A stretch of DNA of 64,000 nucleotides from Rhizobium brockwellii. Lineage in GTDB: Bacteria > Pseudomonadota > Alphaproteobacteria > Rhizobiales > Rhizobiaceae. Numbering within the stretch: position 1 is the stretch's first letter; each line of letters begins with the position of its first letter. The notes under the pieces were generated by a model, which did not search any database, was not told the DNA's origin, and saw only the letters and a list, made by a program, of their open reading frames with translations. A program made the position numbers and the translations under genes. The stretch is from contig NZ_CP053439.1 in the NCBI RefSeq assembly GCF_000769405.2, forward strand, positions 1-64,000. Reading direction: 5' to 3'. Positions 46,752 to 55,135 of the stretch are shown here, one piece after another.

Positions 46752-47393
46752 ATGACAAAAGATTGTCGCTTTTCCACTTGCAAGACAGGCATGGCATTCA
46801 TTGCCGGCGCATTTGCCCTTATTCTGACGGCCTCGGGCGCCGGCGCGCAGCAGGCGACGGCGACGATGCCGGGCATGAAGCTGTCCAACGACCAGCCGAT
46901 CCAGATCGAAAGCGACAAGCTGGAGATCCATGACCAGGAACACACCGCGCTCTTCACCGGCAAGGTCAAGGTCGTCCAGGGGACGACGACGATGCAGTCC
47001 GGCAAGATGACCGTCTATTACAAGGACAAGGCGGCAAAGCCGGCTGCTGACGGGGCGCAACCTGCTGCCCAGCCGGAACAGTCGGCCTCGCTTGCATCGG
47101 GAAGTGCTGATATCGACAAGATCCTGGTGACGGACAAGGTCTTTTTGACCTCGGGCACGCAGACGGCGACCGCCGATGACGGCAATTTCGACATGGCCTC
47201 GCAGACATTCATCCTCACCGCGGATGAGGGGAATAAAGTTATTCTGTCGGACGGGCCGAACGTTTTTACCGGCTGCAAACTGACGGTTCACATGCAGACC
47301 GGCCAGGCGGAGCTTGAAAGCTGCGGCGGGCGTGTCCAGATTCAGCTCGATCCGAAGTCGAAGCCGAATACACCGCAGCAGAAGCAGAACTGA
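46752..47393 (+). CDS. lptA: LPS transport periplasmic protein LptA
   Basis: LptA forms the periplasmic bridge between LptC and LptD. The 213-residue protein has an N-terminal signal-like sequence (GMAFIAGAFALILTASGAGA) and an OstA-like domain (IQIESDKLEIHDQEHTALFT, FTGKVKVVQGTTTMQSGKM). An acidic Ala/Gln-rich insert lies near 95-115. It fits between lptC and lptB. Confidence 0.93.
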   Translation: MTKDCRFSTCKTGMAFIAGAFALILTASGAGAQQATATMPGMKLSNDQPIQIESDKLEIHDQEHTALFTGKVKVVQGTTTMQSGKMTVYYKDKAAKPAADGAQPAAQPEQSASLASGSADIDKILVTDKVFLTSGTQTATADDGNFDMASQTFILTADEGNKVILSDGPNVFTGCKLTVHMQTGQAELESCGGRVQIQLDPKSKPNTPQQKQN

Positions 47394-47409
47394 GAAGCCG
47401 GCCTCCCAC

Positions 47410-48210
47410 GTGAAATTAACATCGCTATCCACCATGTTCGGCAAGCCCGGGCCACAAGCTGCGGGCGCCGCCGACAAGAGCCGCTATCAGGGAACGCTGA
47501 TCGCACGCGGTCTGACGAAGACCTATGCGACGCGGCGCGTCGTCAACGGCGTCTCGCTGGTGGTGCGCCGCGGCGAGGCCGTCGGCCTGCTCGGCCCGAA
47601 CGGCGCCGGCAAGACCACCTGTTTTTACATGATCACCGGCCTCGTGCCGGTCGATGAAGGCACGATTGAGATCGACGGCAACGACGTCACGACCATGCCG
47701 ATGTACCGCCGCTCGCGCCTCGGCGTCGGTTACCTGCCGCAGGAAGCCTCGATCTTCCGCGGCTTGACGGTGGAAGAGAATATCCGCGCCGTCCTCGAAG
47801 TGCATGTGAAGGACAAGGCCGAGCGCGAGCAGAAGCTGAACGAGCTGCTGGAGGAATTCCATATCCAGAAGCTGCGCAAGAGTGCCGCCGTCGCCCTGTC
47901 CGGCGGTGAGCGCCGTCGCCTCGAAATCGCCCGTGCGCTTGCGACCGACCCGACCTTCATGCTGCTCGACGAACCCTTCGCCGGCGTCGACCCGATCTCG
48001 GTCGCCGACATCCAGAATCTCGTTCACCACCTGACGGCACGCGGCATCGGCGTTCTCATCACCGACCACAATGTCCGCGAGACGCTGGGTCTCATCGACC
48101 GCGCCTACATCATCCATGCCGGTGAGGTCCTGACCCATGGCCGGGCGAACGACATCGTCAACAATCCGGAAGTGCGCCGGCTCTACCTCGGCGACAATTT
48201 CAGCCTCTGA
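47410..48210 (+). CDS. lptB: LPS export ABC transporter ATPase LptB
   Basis: LptB is the cytoplasmic ATPase that powers LPS extraction. Landmarks are Walker A LLGPNGAGKTTCFYMIT, the Q-loop region GVGYLPQEASIFRGLTVEEN, the signature LSGGERRRLEIARAL and Walker B FMLLDEPFAGVDPI, all typical of LptB. Start uncertain: GTG at 47410 has GAGAAG about 12 bases upstream; ATG at 47434 has no ribosome binding site. The gene precedes rpoN, a common arrangement. Confidence 0.93.
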   Translation: MKLTSLSTMFGKPGPQAAGAADKSRYQGTLIARGLTKTYATRRVVNGVSLVVRRGEAVGLLGPNGAGKTTCFYMITGLVPVDEGTIEIDGNDVTTMPMYRRSRLGVGYLPQEASIFRGLTVEENIRAVLEVHVKDKAEREQKLNELLEEFHIQKLRKSAAVALSGGERRRLEIARALATDPTFMLLDEPFAGVDPISVADIQNLVHHLTARGIGVLITDHNVRETLGLIDRAYIIHAGEVLTHGRANDIVNNPEVRRLYLGDNFSL

Positions 48211-48383
48211 CGTCAGCTCCGGATGATTTTAGGCCGGATCGGCAGAAATTCACCATGCCGGCATAGTTCCGCTTGACCAAATACAATAAAAAAGCAATTT
48301 TTGGGCCAACTTGGATTTCCGTGGCCTGAAGCCTTGATCGGACGCGGTTTCCCGGAGGAATCGAGGGGAGTTTCGCGTCCGTC

Positions 48384-49943
48384 ATGGCACTGTCCGCCAA
48401 TCTTTTCCTGCGCCAGACTCAGTCTTTGGTGATGACGCCGCAACTGATGCAATCCATCCAGTTGCTGCAGATGACGCATTTCGAACTCAACCAGTTCATC
48501 GCCCTGGAAGTGGAGAAGAACCCGCTGCTCGAATTTCCGTCGAATGACGGCGAGGCGGGTGGCGAACGCGGCGAAGCCGAAGATGGAGAGTATGCTCATC
48601 AGCCGGAGGACGCCGGTTCTGACGACGGCTACGACAACCGCACCGAGGCGCTCTCCAGCGACTGGTATGACAATGGCGGCAGCGCCAGCACCAGCCGGCT
48701 GAACGACGAACTCGACGCCAATTACACCAATGTCTTTCCCGATGACGGTGCCCCGCAGCGCCTCGATGCGCCGGAGCTCGTCAGCCAGTGGAAATCGATG
48801 CCGGGCAGCGGCGAGGGCGCCGACTACGATCTTGACGATTTCGTCGCCGGCCAGGTGTCGCTGCGCGATCATCTCGCCCAGCAGATCCCCTTCGTCCTGC
48901 CTGACATGGCCGACCGGCTGATCGCGCAGAATTTCGTCGACCAGCTCGACGACTGCGGTTATCTGCAGGCCGATATCGTCGAGGCGGGCGAGAGGTTGGG
49001 CACGAGCCTCGCACAGGCCGAGCGCGTGCTCGCCACCCTCCAGAGCCTCGATCCGCCGGGTGTTTTCGCCCGCAGCCCTGCCGAATGCCTGGCGATCCAG
49101 CTCAGGCAGAAGGACCGATACGACCCGGCCATGCAGGCTATGGTCGAAAACCTCGAACTCCTGGCGAGCCGCGATTTCGCCACGCTGAAGCGGCTTTGCG
49201 GCGTCGACGAGGAAGATCTTCTCGACATGCTCGGCGAGATCCGCCAGCTCAATCCGAAGCCCGGCAGCGGTTTCGGGGCGGGCGTTTCCGAAGCGATCAT
49301 GCCCGATGTGGTCGTCAGAGCCTCCTCGGATGGCGGCTGGCGGGTCGAACTCAATCCGGATGCGCTGCCGCGCGTGCTGGTCAACCAGTCTTATTTTTCC
49401 CGGGTGACAAAGAACGGCGAGGATCATGCCTTCCTCTCCGATTGCCTGCAGACCGCCAACTGGCTGACGCGCAGCCTCGATCAGCGGGCTAAAACCATCA
49501 TGAAGGTGGCAAGCGAAATCGTCCGCCAGCAGGACGCCTTCCTGCTGCACGGCGTCGACTATCTGCGCCCGCTGAACCTGAAGACGGTCGCCGAAGCGAT
49601 CAAGATGCATGAATCCACCGTCAGCCGCGTCACGTCGAACAAATATATGCTGACGCCGCGCGGTCTCTTCGAACTCAAATATTTCTTCACCGTCTCGATC
49701 AGCGCCGTCGCAGGCGGCGACAGCCATTCGGCCGAAGCCGTGCGTCACAAGATCCGCGCGCTGATCCTGCAGGAGAGCCCGGAGGCGGTGCTTTCCGATG
49801 ACGATATCGTCGACATGCTGAAAAAGGGCGGCGTCGATCTCGCCCGCCGCACGGTTGCGAAATACCGGGAGGCGATGAACATTGCCTCTTCGGTGCAGCG
49901 CCGCCGCGAGAAGCGGGCGCTCGCCAAGGTCGCCGGTTTCTGA
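48384..49943 (+). CDS. rpoN: RNA polymerase sigma-54 factor
   Basis: RpoN directs transcription of nitrogen-fixation, nitrogen-assimilation and dicarboxylate genes with enhancer-binding activators. The 519-residue protein has region I (QSLVMTPQLMQSIQLLQMTH, about 12-31), an acidic region II (about 55-130), the core-binding domain, and the C-terminal RpoN box ARRTVAKYREAMNI (about 493-506). It follows lptB by 173 bases, where CTTGAC near 48272 may be a -35 element, and precedes an EamA gene, hpf and ptsN. Confidence 0.97.
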   Translation: MALSANLFLRQTQSLVMTPQLMQSIQLLQMTHFELNQFIALEVEKNPLLEFPSNDGEAGGERGEAEDGEYAHQPEDAGSDDGYDNRTEALSSDWYDNGGSASTSRLNDELDANYTNVFPDDGAPQRLDAPELVSQWKSMPGSGEGADYDLDDFVAGQVSLRDHLAQQIPFVLPDMADRLIAQNFVDQLDDCGYLQADIVEAGERLGTSLAQAERVLATLQSLDPPGVFARSPAECLAIQLRQKDRYDPAMQAMVENLELLASRDFATLKRLCGVDEEDLLDMLGEIRQLNPKPGSGFGAGVSEAIMPDVVVRASSDGGWRVELNPDALPRVLVNQSYFSRVTKNGEDHAFLSDCLQTANWLTRSLDQRAKTIMKVASEIVRQQDAFLLHGVDYLRPLNLKTVAEAIKMHESTVSRVTSNKYMLTPRGLFELKYFFTVSISAVAGGDSHSAEAVRHKIRALILQESPEAVLSDDDIVDMLKKGGVDLARRTVAKYREAMNIASSVQRRREKRALAKVAGF

Positions 49944-49998
49944 CGCGGCAACGCTTCGACCTCGATCGAAGCATCCGGCTCGCAAATCCCGTTATTGC

Positions 49999-50055
49999 TC
50001 TCCAGCACCTAGCGTGTTTTGAGACGCGCGAACCGCGCTGCAACCCTTTGAATTG
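49999..50055. repeat. Palindromic repeat family A, copy 5 (degenerate)
   Basis: CTCCAGCACC-TAGCGTG-TTTTGA-GACGCGCGAA-CCGCGCTGCAA keeps the order of the family A first palindrome with several changes. It lies between rpoN and the EamA gene, about 18 bases before the EamA start. Confidence 0.55.
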
Positions 50056-50073
50056 TCTTGAACGAAGATCGAA

Positions 50074-50997
50074 ATGCCGACGATGACGCCGCAAAATTCC
50101 AACCTTGCCAGGGAGCTTTTCCTGCTGCTGGTGCTGGCGACCCTGTGGGGTTCCTCCTATAGCTTCATCAAGATCGGCGTCGAGACGATCCCGCCGATAA
50201 CGTTGATCGCCACCCGCACGCTGATTGCCGGCGGCATTCTGCTGGCCGTCCTGCGCCACCGGCGTGTCCGCCTGCCGCGCGATCGTGCCACCTGGCGGCG
50301 GTTTTTCGTTCAGGCCTGTCTGAACAGTGTCGTTCCCTTCACACTGATCGCCTGGGCGGAACAGTCCGTCGATGCCGGATTGGCGGTGATCTTGAATTCG
50401 GCAACGCCGATCTTCACCTTCCTGCTGACCGTGCTGATCACCCGCCATGAGCAGGTGACCTTGCGACGGCTTTTCGGCGTCATGGCCGGGCTTGCCGGCA
50501 TCTGCCTCGTCATCGGCGTCGAAGCGCTCGGCGGTCTCGGCGAAAGCCTGATGGCGCAGCTTGCCATCATCCTGGCGACCATCTGCTATGCAGGTGCCGC
50601 GATTTTCAGCAAGAACTTCAAGGGGCTCGATCCCGCAGTGCCGGCGGCCGGCTCTTTGATCTCAGGCGCGGTTGTTCTCTTGCCCATCAGCCTCGTCGTC
50701 GATCGGCCATGGGAGCTCGATCCGTCGGCGGCATCGATACTGGCGCTGCTTGCCCTCTCCGCCTTTTCGACGGCGCTTGCCTTTGTGATCTATTTCCGTC
50801 TCGTCCAGACACTGGGTTCGGTCGGAACCACCGCGCAAGCCTATCTCAGAGTGCCGATCGGTGTTGCGATCGGCATCGTTTTCCTCGGCGAAAGGCTGAG
50901 CCCGACGGCCTGGATCGGGCTCGTCTGCGTCATAGCAGGTGTCGCCGCCATGACGATCCCTGCAAGGAAGGGCACAACGCAGGCGCGAAACGCGTAG
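50074..50997 (+). CDS. EamA/DMT superfamily transporter
   Basis: The 307-residue protein has ten predicted membrane segments in two EamA repeats: the start ELFLLLVLATLWGSSYSFIK and the second half with LATICYAGAAIFSKNF and LGSVGTTAQAYLRVPIGVAI. Such drug/metabolite transporters export amino acids, metabolites or nucleotide sugars; the substrate is unknown. The usual rpoN-hpf-ptsN order is interrupted here by this gene and an adjoining repeat. No good ribosome binding site precedes the ATG. Confidence 0.88.
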   Translation: MPTMTPQNSNLARELFLLLVLATLWGSSYSFIKIGVETIPPITLIATRTLIAGGILLAVLRHRRVRLPRDRATWRRFFVQACLNSVVPFTLIAWAEQSVDAGLAVILNSATPIFTFLLTVLITRHEQVTLRRLFGVMAGLAGICLVIGVEALGGLGESLMAQLAIILATICYAGAAIFSKNFKGLDPAVPAAGSLISGAVVLLPISLVVDRPWELDPSAASILALLALSAFSTALAFVIYFRLVQTLGSVGTTAQAYLRVPIGVAIGIVFLGERLSPTAWIGLVCVIAGVAAMTIPARKGTTQARNA

Positions 50998-51016
50998 ACT
51001 GGATGGGGTGGCGATC

Positions 51017-51048
51017 GGCGGTATGCCTTGCCTGGCAAGGTATCCGCC
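51017..51048 (+). other. Hairpin after the EamA gene
   Basis: GGCGG-TATGCCTTGCC pairs imperfectly with GGCAAGG-TATCCGCC around one base. It starts 20 bases after the EamA stop. It has no T-run, so terminator function is uncertain. Confidence 0.4.
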
Positions 51049-51089
51049 ACACGTCGACCGAGTGCCGCCGAGGGTGATTCGGCGCCCTA

Positions 51090-51118
51090 TTGACTTTTCG
51101 GCAAGCTCTGGCTAGAAG
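51090..51118 (+). promoter_or_regulatory. Candidate hpf promoter
   Basis: TTGACT (51090-51095) and TAGAAG (51113-51118) are 17 bases apart. It lies in the 292-base gap before hpf and would give a leader of about 165 bases. The -10 match is modest. Confidence 0.3.
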
Positions 51119-51289
51119 CCCGCCGCAATCGATGCCGTGAACGGCGTCTGGAGTTATCCCCAGCATCAGAAGGGCACCAAGGACCCGCAGGACTAAGCCG
51201 ATCTTGCTTGAGATTGTGCGAAGTGCTTGGATGAACCTGAGGCTTGGCGTAAACTGATACCCGCAAACGACCATAAGAAGGGAAACTCC

Positions 51290-51865
51290 ATGAGTGTGCG
51301 TGTATCCGGGAAACATATGGAAATTGGTGAATCCTTCCGTCAAAAGATCGAGGACCAAATTAGTATGGCCATCACGAAATACTTCGACGGGGGATATTCC
51401 GGCCAGGTGACCGTGGAAAAGGCGAGTTCTCGTTACTCGGCGGATTGCAAGCTTCATCTCGACAGCGGGGTGGTGCTGCATGCGGCCGGCGAGGCGACCG
51501 ACCCGCAATTGGCTTTCGACGCCGCCTCGCAGCGGATCGAAAAGCGGTTGCGGCGTTACAAGCGCAAGCTGAAGGACCATCACGCCGGAAGCCATCTGAA
51601 TGGTTTTGCAGAGGTCTCCTACACGGTTATGGATTCCGTTCCTGATCACGATGATGAAATCGCTGACGATTTCGCTCCGGCGATCGTCGCTGAAAGCACG
51701 AAGCAGCTGAAGACCATGTCGGTCGCCACCGCCGTGATGGCGCTCGACATGACCGACGAGCCGCTTCTCCTGTTCCGCAGCCCCGGCAAGGAACATCTGA
51801 ACATCGTTTACCGTCGGCACGACGGAAATATTGGCTGGATCGATTCAGCCAGTATCAAAGGCTGA
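51290..51865 (+). CDS. hpf: Ribosome hibernation promoting factor (long form)
   Basis: HPF dimerises and silences ribosomes in stationary phase. The 191-residue length and two-domain structure show the long form: an N-terminal ribosome-binding domain (MSVRVSGKHMEIGESFRQKI, about 1-105) and a C-terminal dimerisation domain (KTMSVATAVMALDMTDEPLL, PGKEHLNIVYRRHDGNIGWI). Start 51290 is preferred over 51227, with AAGGGA about 8 bases upstream. It sits between rpoN and ptsN. Confidence 0.95.
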   Translation: MSVRVSGKHMEIGESFRQKIEDQISMAITKYFDGGYSGQVTVEKASSRYSADCKLHLDSGVVLHAAGEATDPQLAFDAASQRIEKRLRRYKRKLKDHHAGSHLNGFAEVSYTVMDSVPDHDDEIADDFAPAIVAESTKQLKTMSVATAVMALDMTDEPLLLFRSPGKEHLNIVYRRHDGNIGWIDSASIKG

Positions 51866-51935
51866 GATCAGGGTGGTGAGCGGCGGTATTGCCGCCGCTC
51901 CTTGCATTTGATCCCGGCGACAGAAGGAAAAAGAA

Positions 51936-52400
51936 ATGGCATTGGCAGATTTGCTCCATCAGGATGCGATCATTCCCGCCCTCAGAGTAAATTCCAAGAA
52001 ACAGTTGCTTCAGGAATTGGCTGCAAGAGCCTCCAGGATCACCGGGCTTTCCGAACGGGAGATCTTCGACGTCATCCTGCAACGCGAACGCCTGGGCTCG
52101 ACCGGAGTCGGCAACGGCATCGCCATTCCCCACGGCAAGCTGGGAAACATCCATTCGATCGTCGGCATCTTCGCCCGGCTGGAGCAGCCGGTCGATTTCG
52201 AGGCGCTGGACGACCAGCCGGTCGATCTCGTGTTCCTGCTGCTTGCGCCGGAAGGGGCGGGCGCCGATCATCTCAAGGCTCTGTCGCGAATCGCCCGTGT
52301 GCTGCGCGATCACGATCTGGTCGCCAAGCTGCGTGCCACCGAGTCCGCCTCGGCGATCTATGCCTTCCTCAACGAAGAGCAGACGTCGAACGCTGCCTGA
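51936..52400 (+). CDS. ptsN: PTS IIA-like nitrogen-regulatory protein PtsN
   Basis: PtsN (EIIA-Ntr) is the output of the nitrogen PTS, linking carbon, nitrogen and potassium status. The 154-residue protein has phospho-accepting His66 in GVGNGIAIPHGKLG. It contains LSEREIFDVILQRERLGSTG and VDLVFLLLAPEGAGADHLKA, typical of EIIA-Ntr. It is the last gene of the lptC-to-ptsN block and ends at a strong terminator. Confidence 0.97.
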   Translation: MALADLLHQDAIIPALRVNSKKQLLQELAARASRITGLSEREIFDVILQRERLGSTGVGNGIAIPHGKLGNIHSIVGIFARLEQPVDFEALDDQPVDLVFLLLAPEGAGADHLKALSRIARVLRDHDLVAKLRATESASAIYAFLNEEQTSNAA

Positions 52401-52421
52401 GCTATATTATCCCCGAATGTG

Positions 52422-52451
52422 AAAAGGCGCCTGATATCCCAGGCGCCTTTT
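52422..52451. terminator. Bidirectional terminator between ptsN and the chemoreceptor gene
   Basis: A perfect 12-bp stem (52422-52433 AAAAGGCGCCTG with 52440-52451 CAGGCGCCTTTT) closes a 6-base loop. T-runs end both strands, so it can end ptsN and the convergent chemoreceptor gene. Confidence 0.9.
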
Positions 52452-52472
52452 GCATTATGAGGGGCTGAACGA

Positions 52473-54788
52473 TCAGAACTCTTCCCAGCTGTCCTGCGCC
52501 ACGGCAGCGGATCCGCGCGACGGGGCGGTCGCGCGAGGCGAAAGGGCTGAAGTCGCCGGCGCCCGCATCTTTTGCGCGACGGAGGCAAGGGCCGCGGCGT
52601 TGCCCGAACCCGAGACGTTGAAGCGCGTGGCGAGCGCCTTCAGCGTTTGTGCCTCGTCGTTGAGTGCGACGCTAGCAGCGGTTGCTTCCTCCACCATCGC
52701 CGCATTCTGCTGCGTCACCTGGTCCATCTGGTTCATCGCCTGGTTGATTTCCTTCAGGCCGACAGCCTGTTCGCTGGCCGATGCCGAGATCTGCCGGATG
52801 AGATCGTTGATGCCCATCACCTGTTCGGCGATCTTGTGCAGCGTGCCGCCGGCGCGCCCGACGAGATCGACGCCCTCCTTGACCTGGACGGCCGAGCTGT
52901 TGATCAGCGTCTTGATTTCCTTGGCGGCATTGGCTGAGCGCTGCGCGAGTTCACGCACCTCCTGGGCGACGACAGCAAAACCCTTGCCGGCTTCCCCGGC
53001 GCGCGCCGCCTCGACGCCGGCGTTCAGCGCCAGGAGGTTGGTCTGGAAGGCGATCTCGTCGATGACGCCGATAATCCGCGAAACCTCCGTCGAAGATTGT
53101 TCGATCCCTTGCATCGAGGCGATCGCTTTCTGCACCACTTCGCCGGACTTTTCGGCATCCTGGCAGGCGAGGTTGACGTTGTCGGCTGCCGTGCGCGCAT
53201 TCTCGGCGCTGGAATCGACCTGCGCGGTGAGCTCGTTGAGCGCGGCCGCCGTCTCTTCCAGGCTGGCTGCCTGCTGTTCGGTGCGCTTGGCGAGGTCGGA
53301 AGCGCTGTTGCTGATTTCGCCGGTGCCGGAGCCGATATTGGCGACGCTGAGGTTCATCGTGTTGATGGTCTCTTCGAGGCTCGCGAGCGCGGCGTTGAAA
53401 TCCTGTTTCAACTTGCCGTATTCGCCGGGGAATTCGTCGGTGATGCGGTGACTGAGATTGCCCTGCGACAGCTCGGAAAGGCCGGCGCCGACGATCGAGA
53501 CGATATGGCGCTGCAGCGACACCGATTCCTGGCGCTCCGATTCCGAGCGGCTGCGCTCGGTCTCTGCGGCCCGCCGCTGGTCGACGGCCTCGTCTTCGAG
53601 GCGGCGGCTGTCGGCGAGCGTGAAGCGGAAGCCTTCCAGCGCCTTGGCGACCGAACCGACTTCATCGCTGCGGTCCTGGGCGGCGATCGGTTCGCCATAA
53701 TGGCCGTCGCTCAGCGCCCTGACGCTGGCGACCAGCCCGCCGAGTGGCCGCTGCACGAAAGAGCGGACGGCGAAATAGAGCGCCAGCATGACCGCACCGA
53801 GCACGATTAGCCCGTTGACGATCATCATATAGGTCTGGTCTCGCACCGGCGCGTTGATCGCCGTGTGCGGCACGTCGACGAGCACGACCCAGGTGGCGTT
53901 GACGCCGGGGACCGCGAACGGATAGACGACGCGATCGAAGGGATCGAGGCCGTCATAGGTGAGGTTCCTGACGAGACCGGGCTGTTTGCTCGACAGCGCC
54001 GTCTTGACGACGTCGGCGCCCTCGCCGTCATATTCCTTGGTCATCAGGTCGGGGATCGGCGCGACGATCCAGTTGCCGGCCTGCGACAGCAGCGTGACGC
54101 GGCCCGAGCCGAAAGGATGCAGCGCCTGCAGCTTGTCGGTCAGCGACTTCAGCGAAATATCGACACCGCCGACGCCGATCATCTTGCCGCCAGACATGAC
54201 CGGATAGGCAATCGAGGTCAGCAGCGTCGGCACATCCGTTCCCTCAGCCATATAGGGCGTAGTGATCGCCCCCTTGCCGCTATCTGCGGCAAGCTTCCAC
54301 CATGCGGCGGTATAATCATTGTCGAAGGTCGAATATTGGATGCCGCCGTCCTTGGTCTTCGACCAGTAGGGTGTGAAGGCGCCGTTCTTGTTCGTGCCTT
54401 CGTCATTGTTGTTGGCGATCTCGGTGGTCTTGCCGTCAAGCGCGCCGAGCTGCTCGCAGAACCAGCTGCCGAAGGCGAAGGCATTCTGCTCGAGATTGGC
54501 CTTCAGCACGTTGATCATGCCCTTGCGATCGAGCGACTTGCCTTCATGGCCGCGACCGATGACGCCCGACATGGTGCGCGCGGCGCTGGCGAGTTCGCCG
54601 ACATTGGCGGCGATTTCATTGGCGATCGATTTCGCCTCGAGGTTGGCCTGATCCATCGTCAGCGTCTGAACGCGATCACGGGTCTGGCCGATGAGAAAAA
54701 AGTTCGAAACGATGAGAACAAGCGCGATGGCGATGCCGGTGATGACGATGAGTTTCGCGGCAAGCGATTTCATGCGAAAAATGAACAT
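52473..54788 (-). CDS. Methyl-accepting chemotaxis protein with Cache-type sensor
   Basis: The 771-residue transmembrane chemoreceptor has an N-terminal helix (LIVITGIAIALVLIVSNFFL), a large periplasmic dCache-like domain (about 45-320, with WWKLAADSGKGAITTPYMAE), a second helix (MIVNGLIVLGAVMLALYFAV), HAMP, and a signalling domain with the hairpin tip [20 protein letters not shown]. The C-terminus is SWEEF, a likely CheR-binding pentapeptide (xWxxF). Ligand unknown. Start 54788 has GAGG 5 bases upstream. It is monocistronic and ends at a bidirectional terminator. Confidence 0.92.
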   Translation of the reverse strand: MFIFRMKSLAAKLIVITGIAIALVLIVSNFFLIGQTRDRVQTLTMDQANLEAKSIANEIAANVGELASAARTMSGVIGRGHEGKSLDRKGMINVLKANLEQNAFAFGSWFCEQLGALDGKTTEIANNNDEGTNKNGAFTPYWSKTKDGGIQYSTFDNDYTAAWWKLAADSGKGAITTPYMAEGTDVPTLLTSIAYPVMSGGKMIGVGGVDISLKSLTDKLQALHPFGSGRVTLLSQAGNWIVAPIPDLMTKEYDGEGADVVKTALSSKQPGLVRNLTYDGLDPFDRVVYPFAVPGVNATWVVLVDVPHTAINAPVRDQTYMMIVNGLIVLGAVMLALYFAVRSFVQRPLGGLVASVRALSDGHYGEPIAAQDRSDEVGSVAKALEGFRFTLADSRRLEDEAVDQRRAAETERSRSESERQESVSLQRHIVSIVGAGLSELSQGNLSHRITDEFPGEYGKLKQDFNAALASLEETINTMNLSVANIGSGTGEISNSASDLAKRTEQQAASLEETAAALNELTAQVDSSAENARTAADNVNLACQDAEKSGEVVQKAIASMQGIEQSSTEVSRIIGVIDEIAFQTNLLALNAGVEAARAGEAGKGFAVVAQEVRELAQRSANAAKEIKTLINSSAVQVKEGVDLVGRAGGTLHKIAEQVMGINDLIRQISASASEQAVGLKEINQAMNQMDQVTQQNAAMVEEATAASVALNDEAQTLKALATRFNVSGSGNAAALASVAQKMRAPATSALSPRATAPSRGSAAVAQDSWEEF

Positions 54789-55135
54789 GGGGTCCTCGGG
54801 CAAGGATACGCCGAACGGCCATTCTCCGGCGCAGGAGCAAAGGCTTCGCCCCGTCATGGAGCAGCCGCCTACAGCGCCGCGCGTCTTTTGAGACGCGCAA
54901 AGGACGCTGTAGCACTTTGAATCGCTGCATAATTTTATCCTTAAATCGATTCCGATTTAAGGAATTATGCAGTGGACGTCCGGATTCCAGAAGGCGGGAA
55001 GGAGCCGGCGACCACGAGGAACATCGCCGGAGATCTCTTAAATTTGAATGAAACTCGATCGATCAAGACAAGGAACATCGCCGGAACGCCCTGAATTACC
55101 GGGAGTTTTGCCAGCGGCTTCGCAAAGAGACGCCT
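54789..55135. other. Repeat-bearing intergenic region
   Basis: This 347-base stretch between the chemoreceptor and ribokinase genes holds a complete family A repeat (54869-54973) and a 15-bp direct repeat AGGAACATCGCCGGA at 55017-55031 and 55071-55085. No gene is visible. The chemoreceptor promoter should lie here. Confidence 0.6.
54869..54973. repeat. Palindromic repeat family A, copy 2 (complete)
   Basis: It is 105 bp and closely matches copy 1 at 24950. The first palindrome is intact (CTACAGCG with CGCTGTAG). The second has a 4-base insertion (TTAT) in its left arm, between CTGCATAATT and CCTTAAATCG. Confidence 0.85.

Noticed and set aside
48213..49985. 590-codon minus-strand frame opposite rpoN
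   Set aside because: Antisense shadow of rpoN; no family resemblance.
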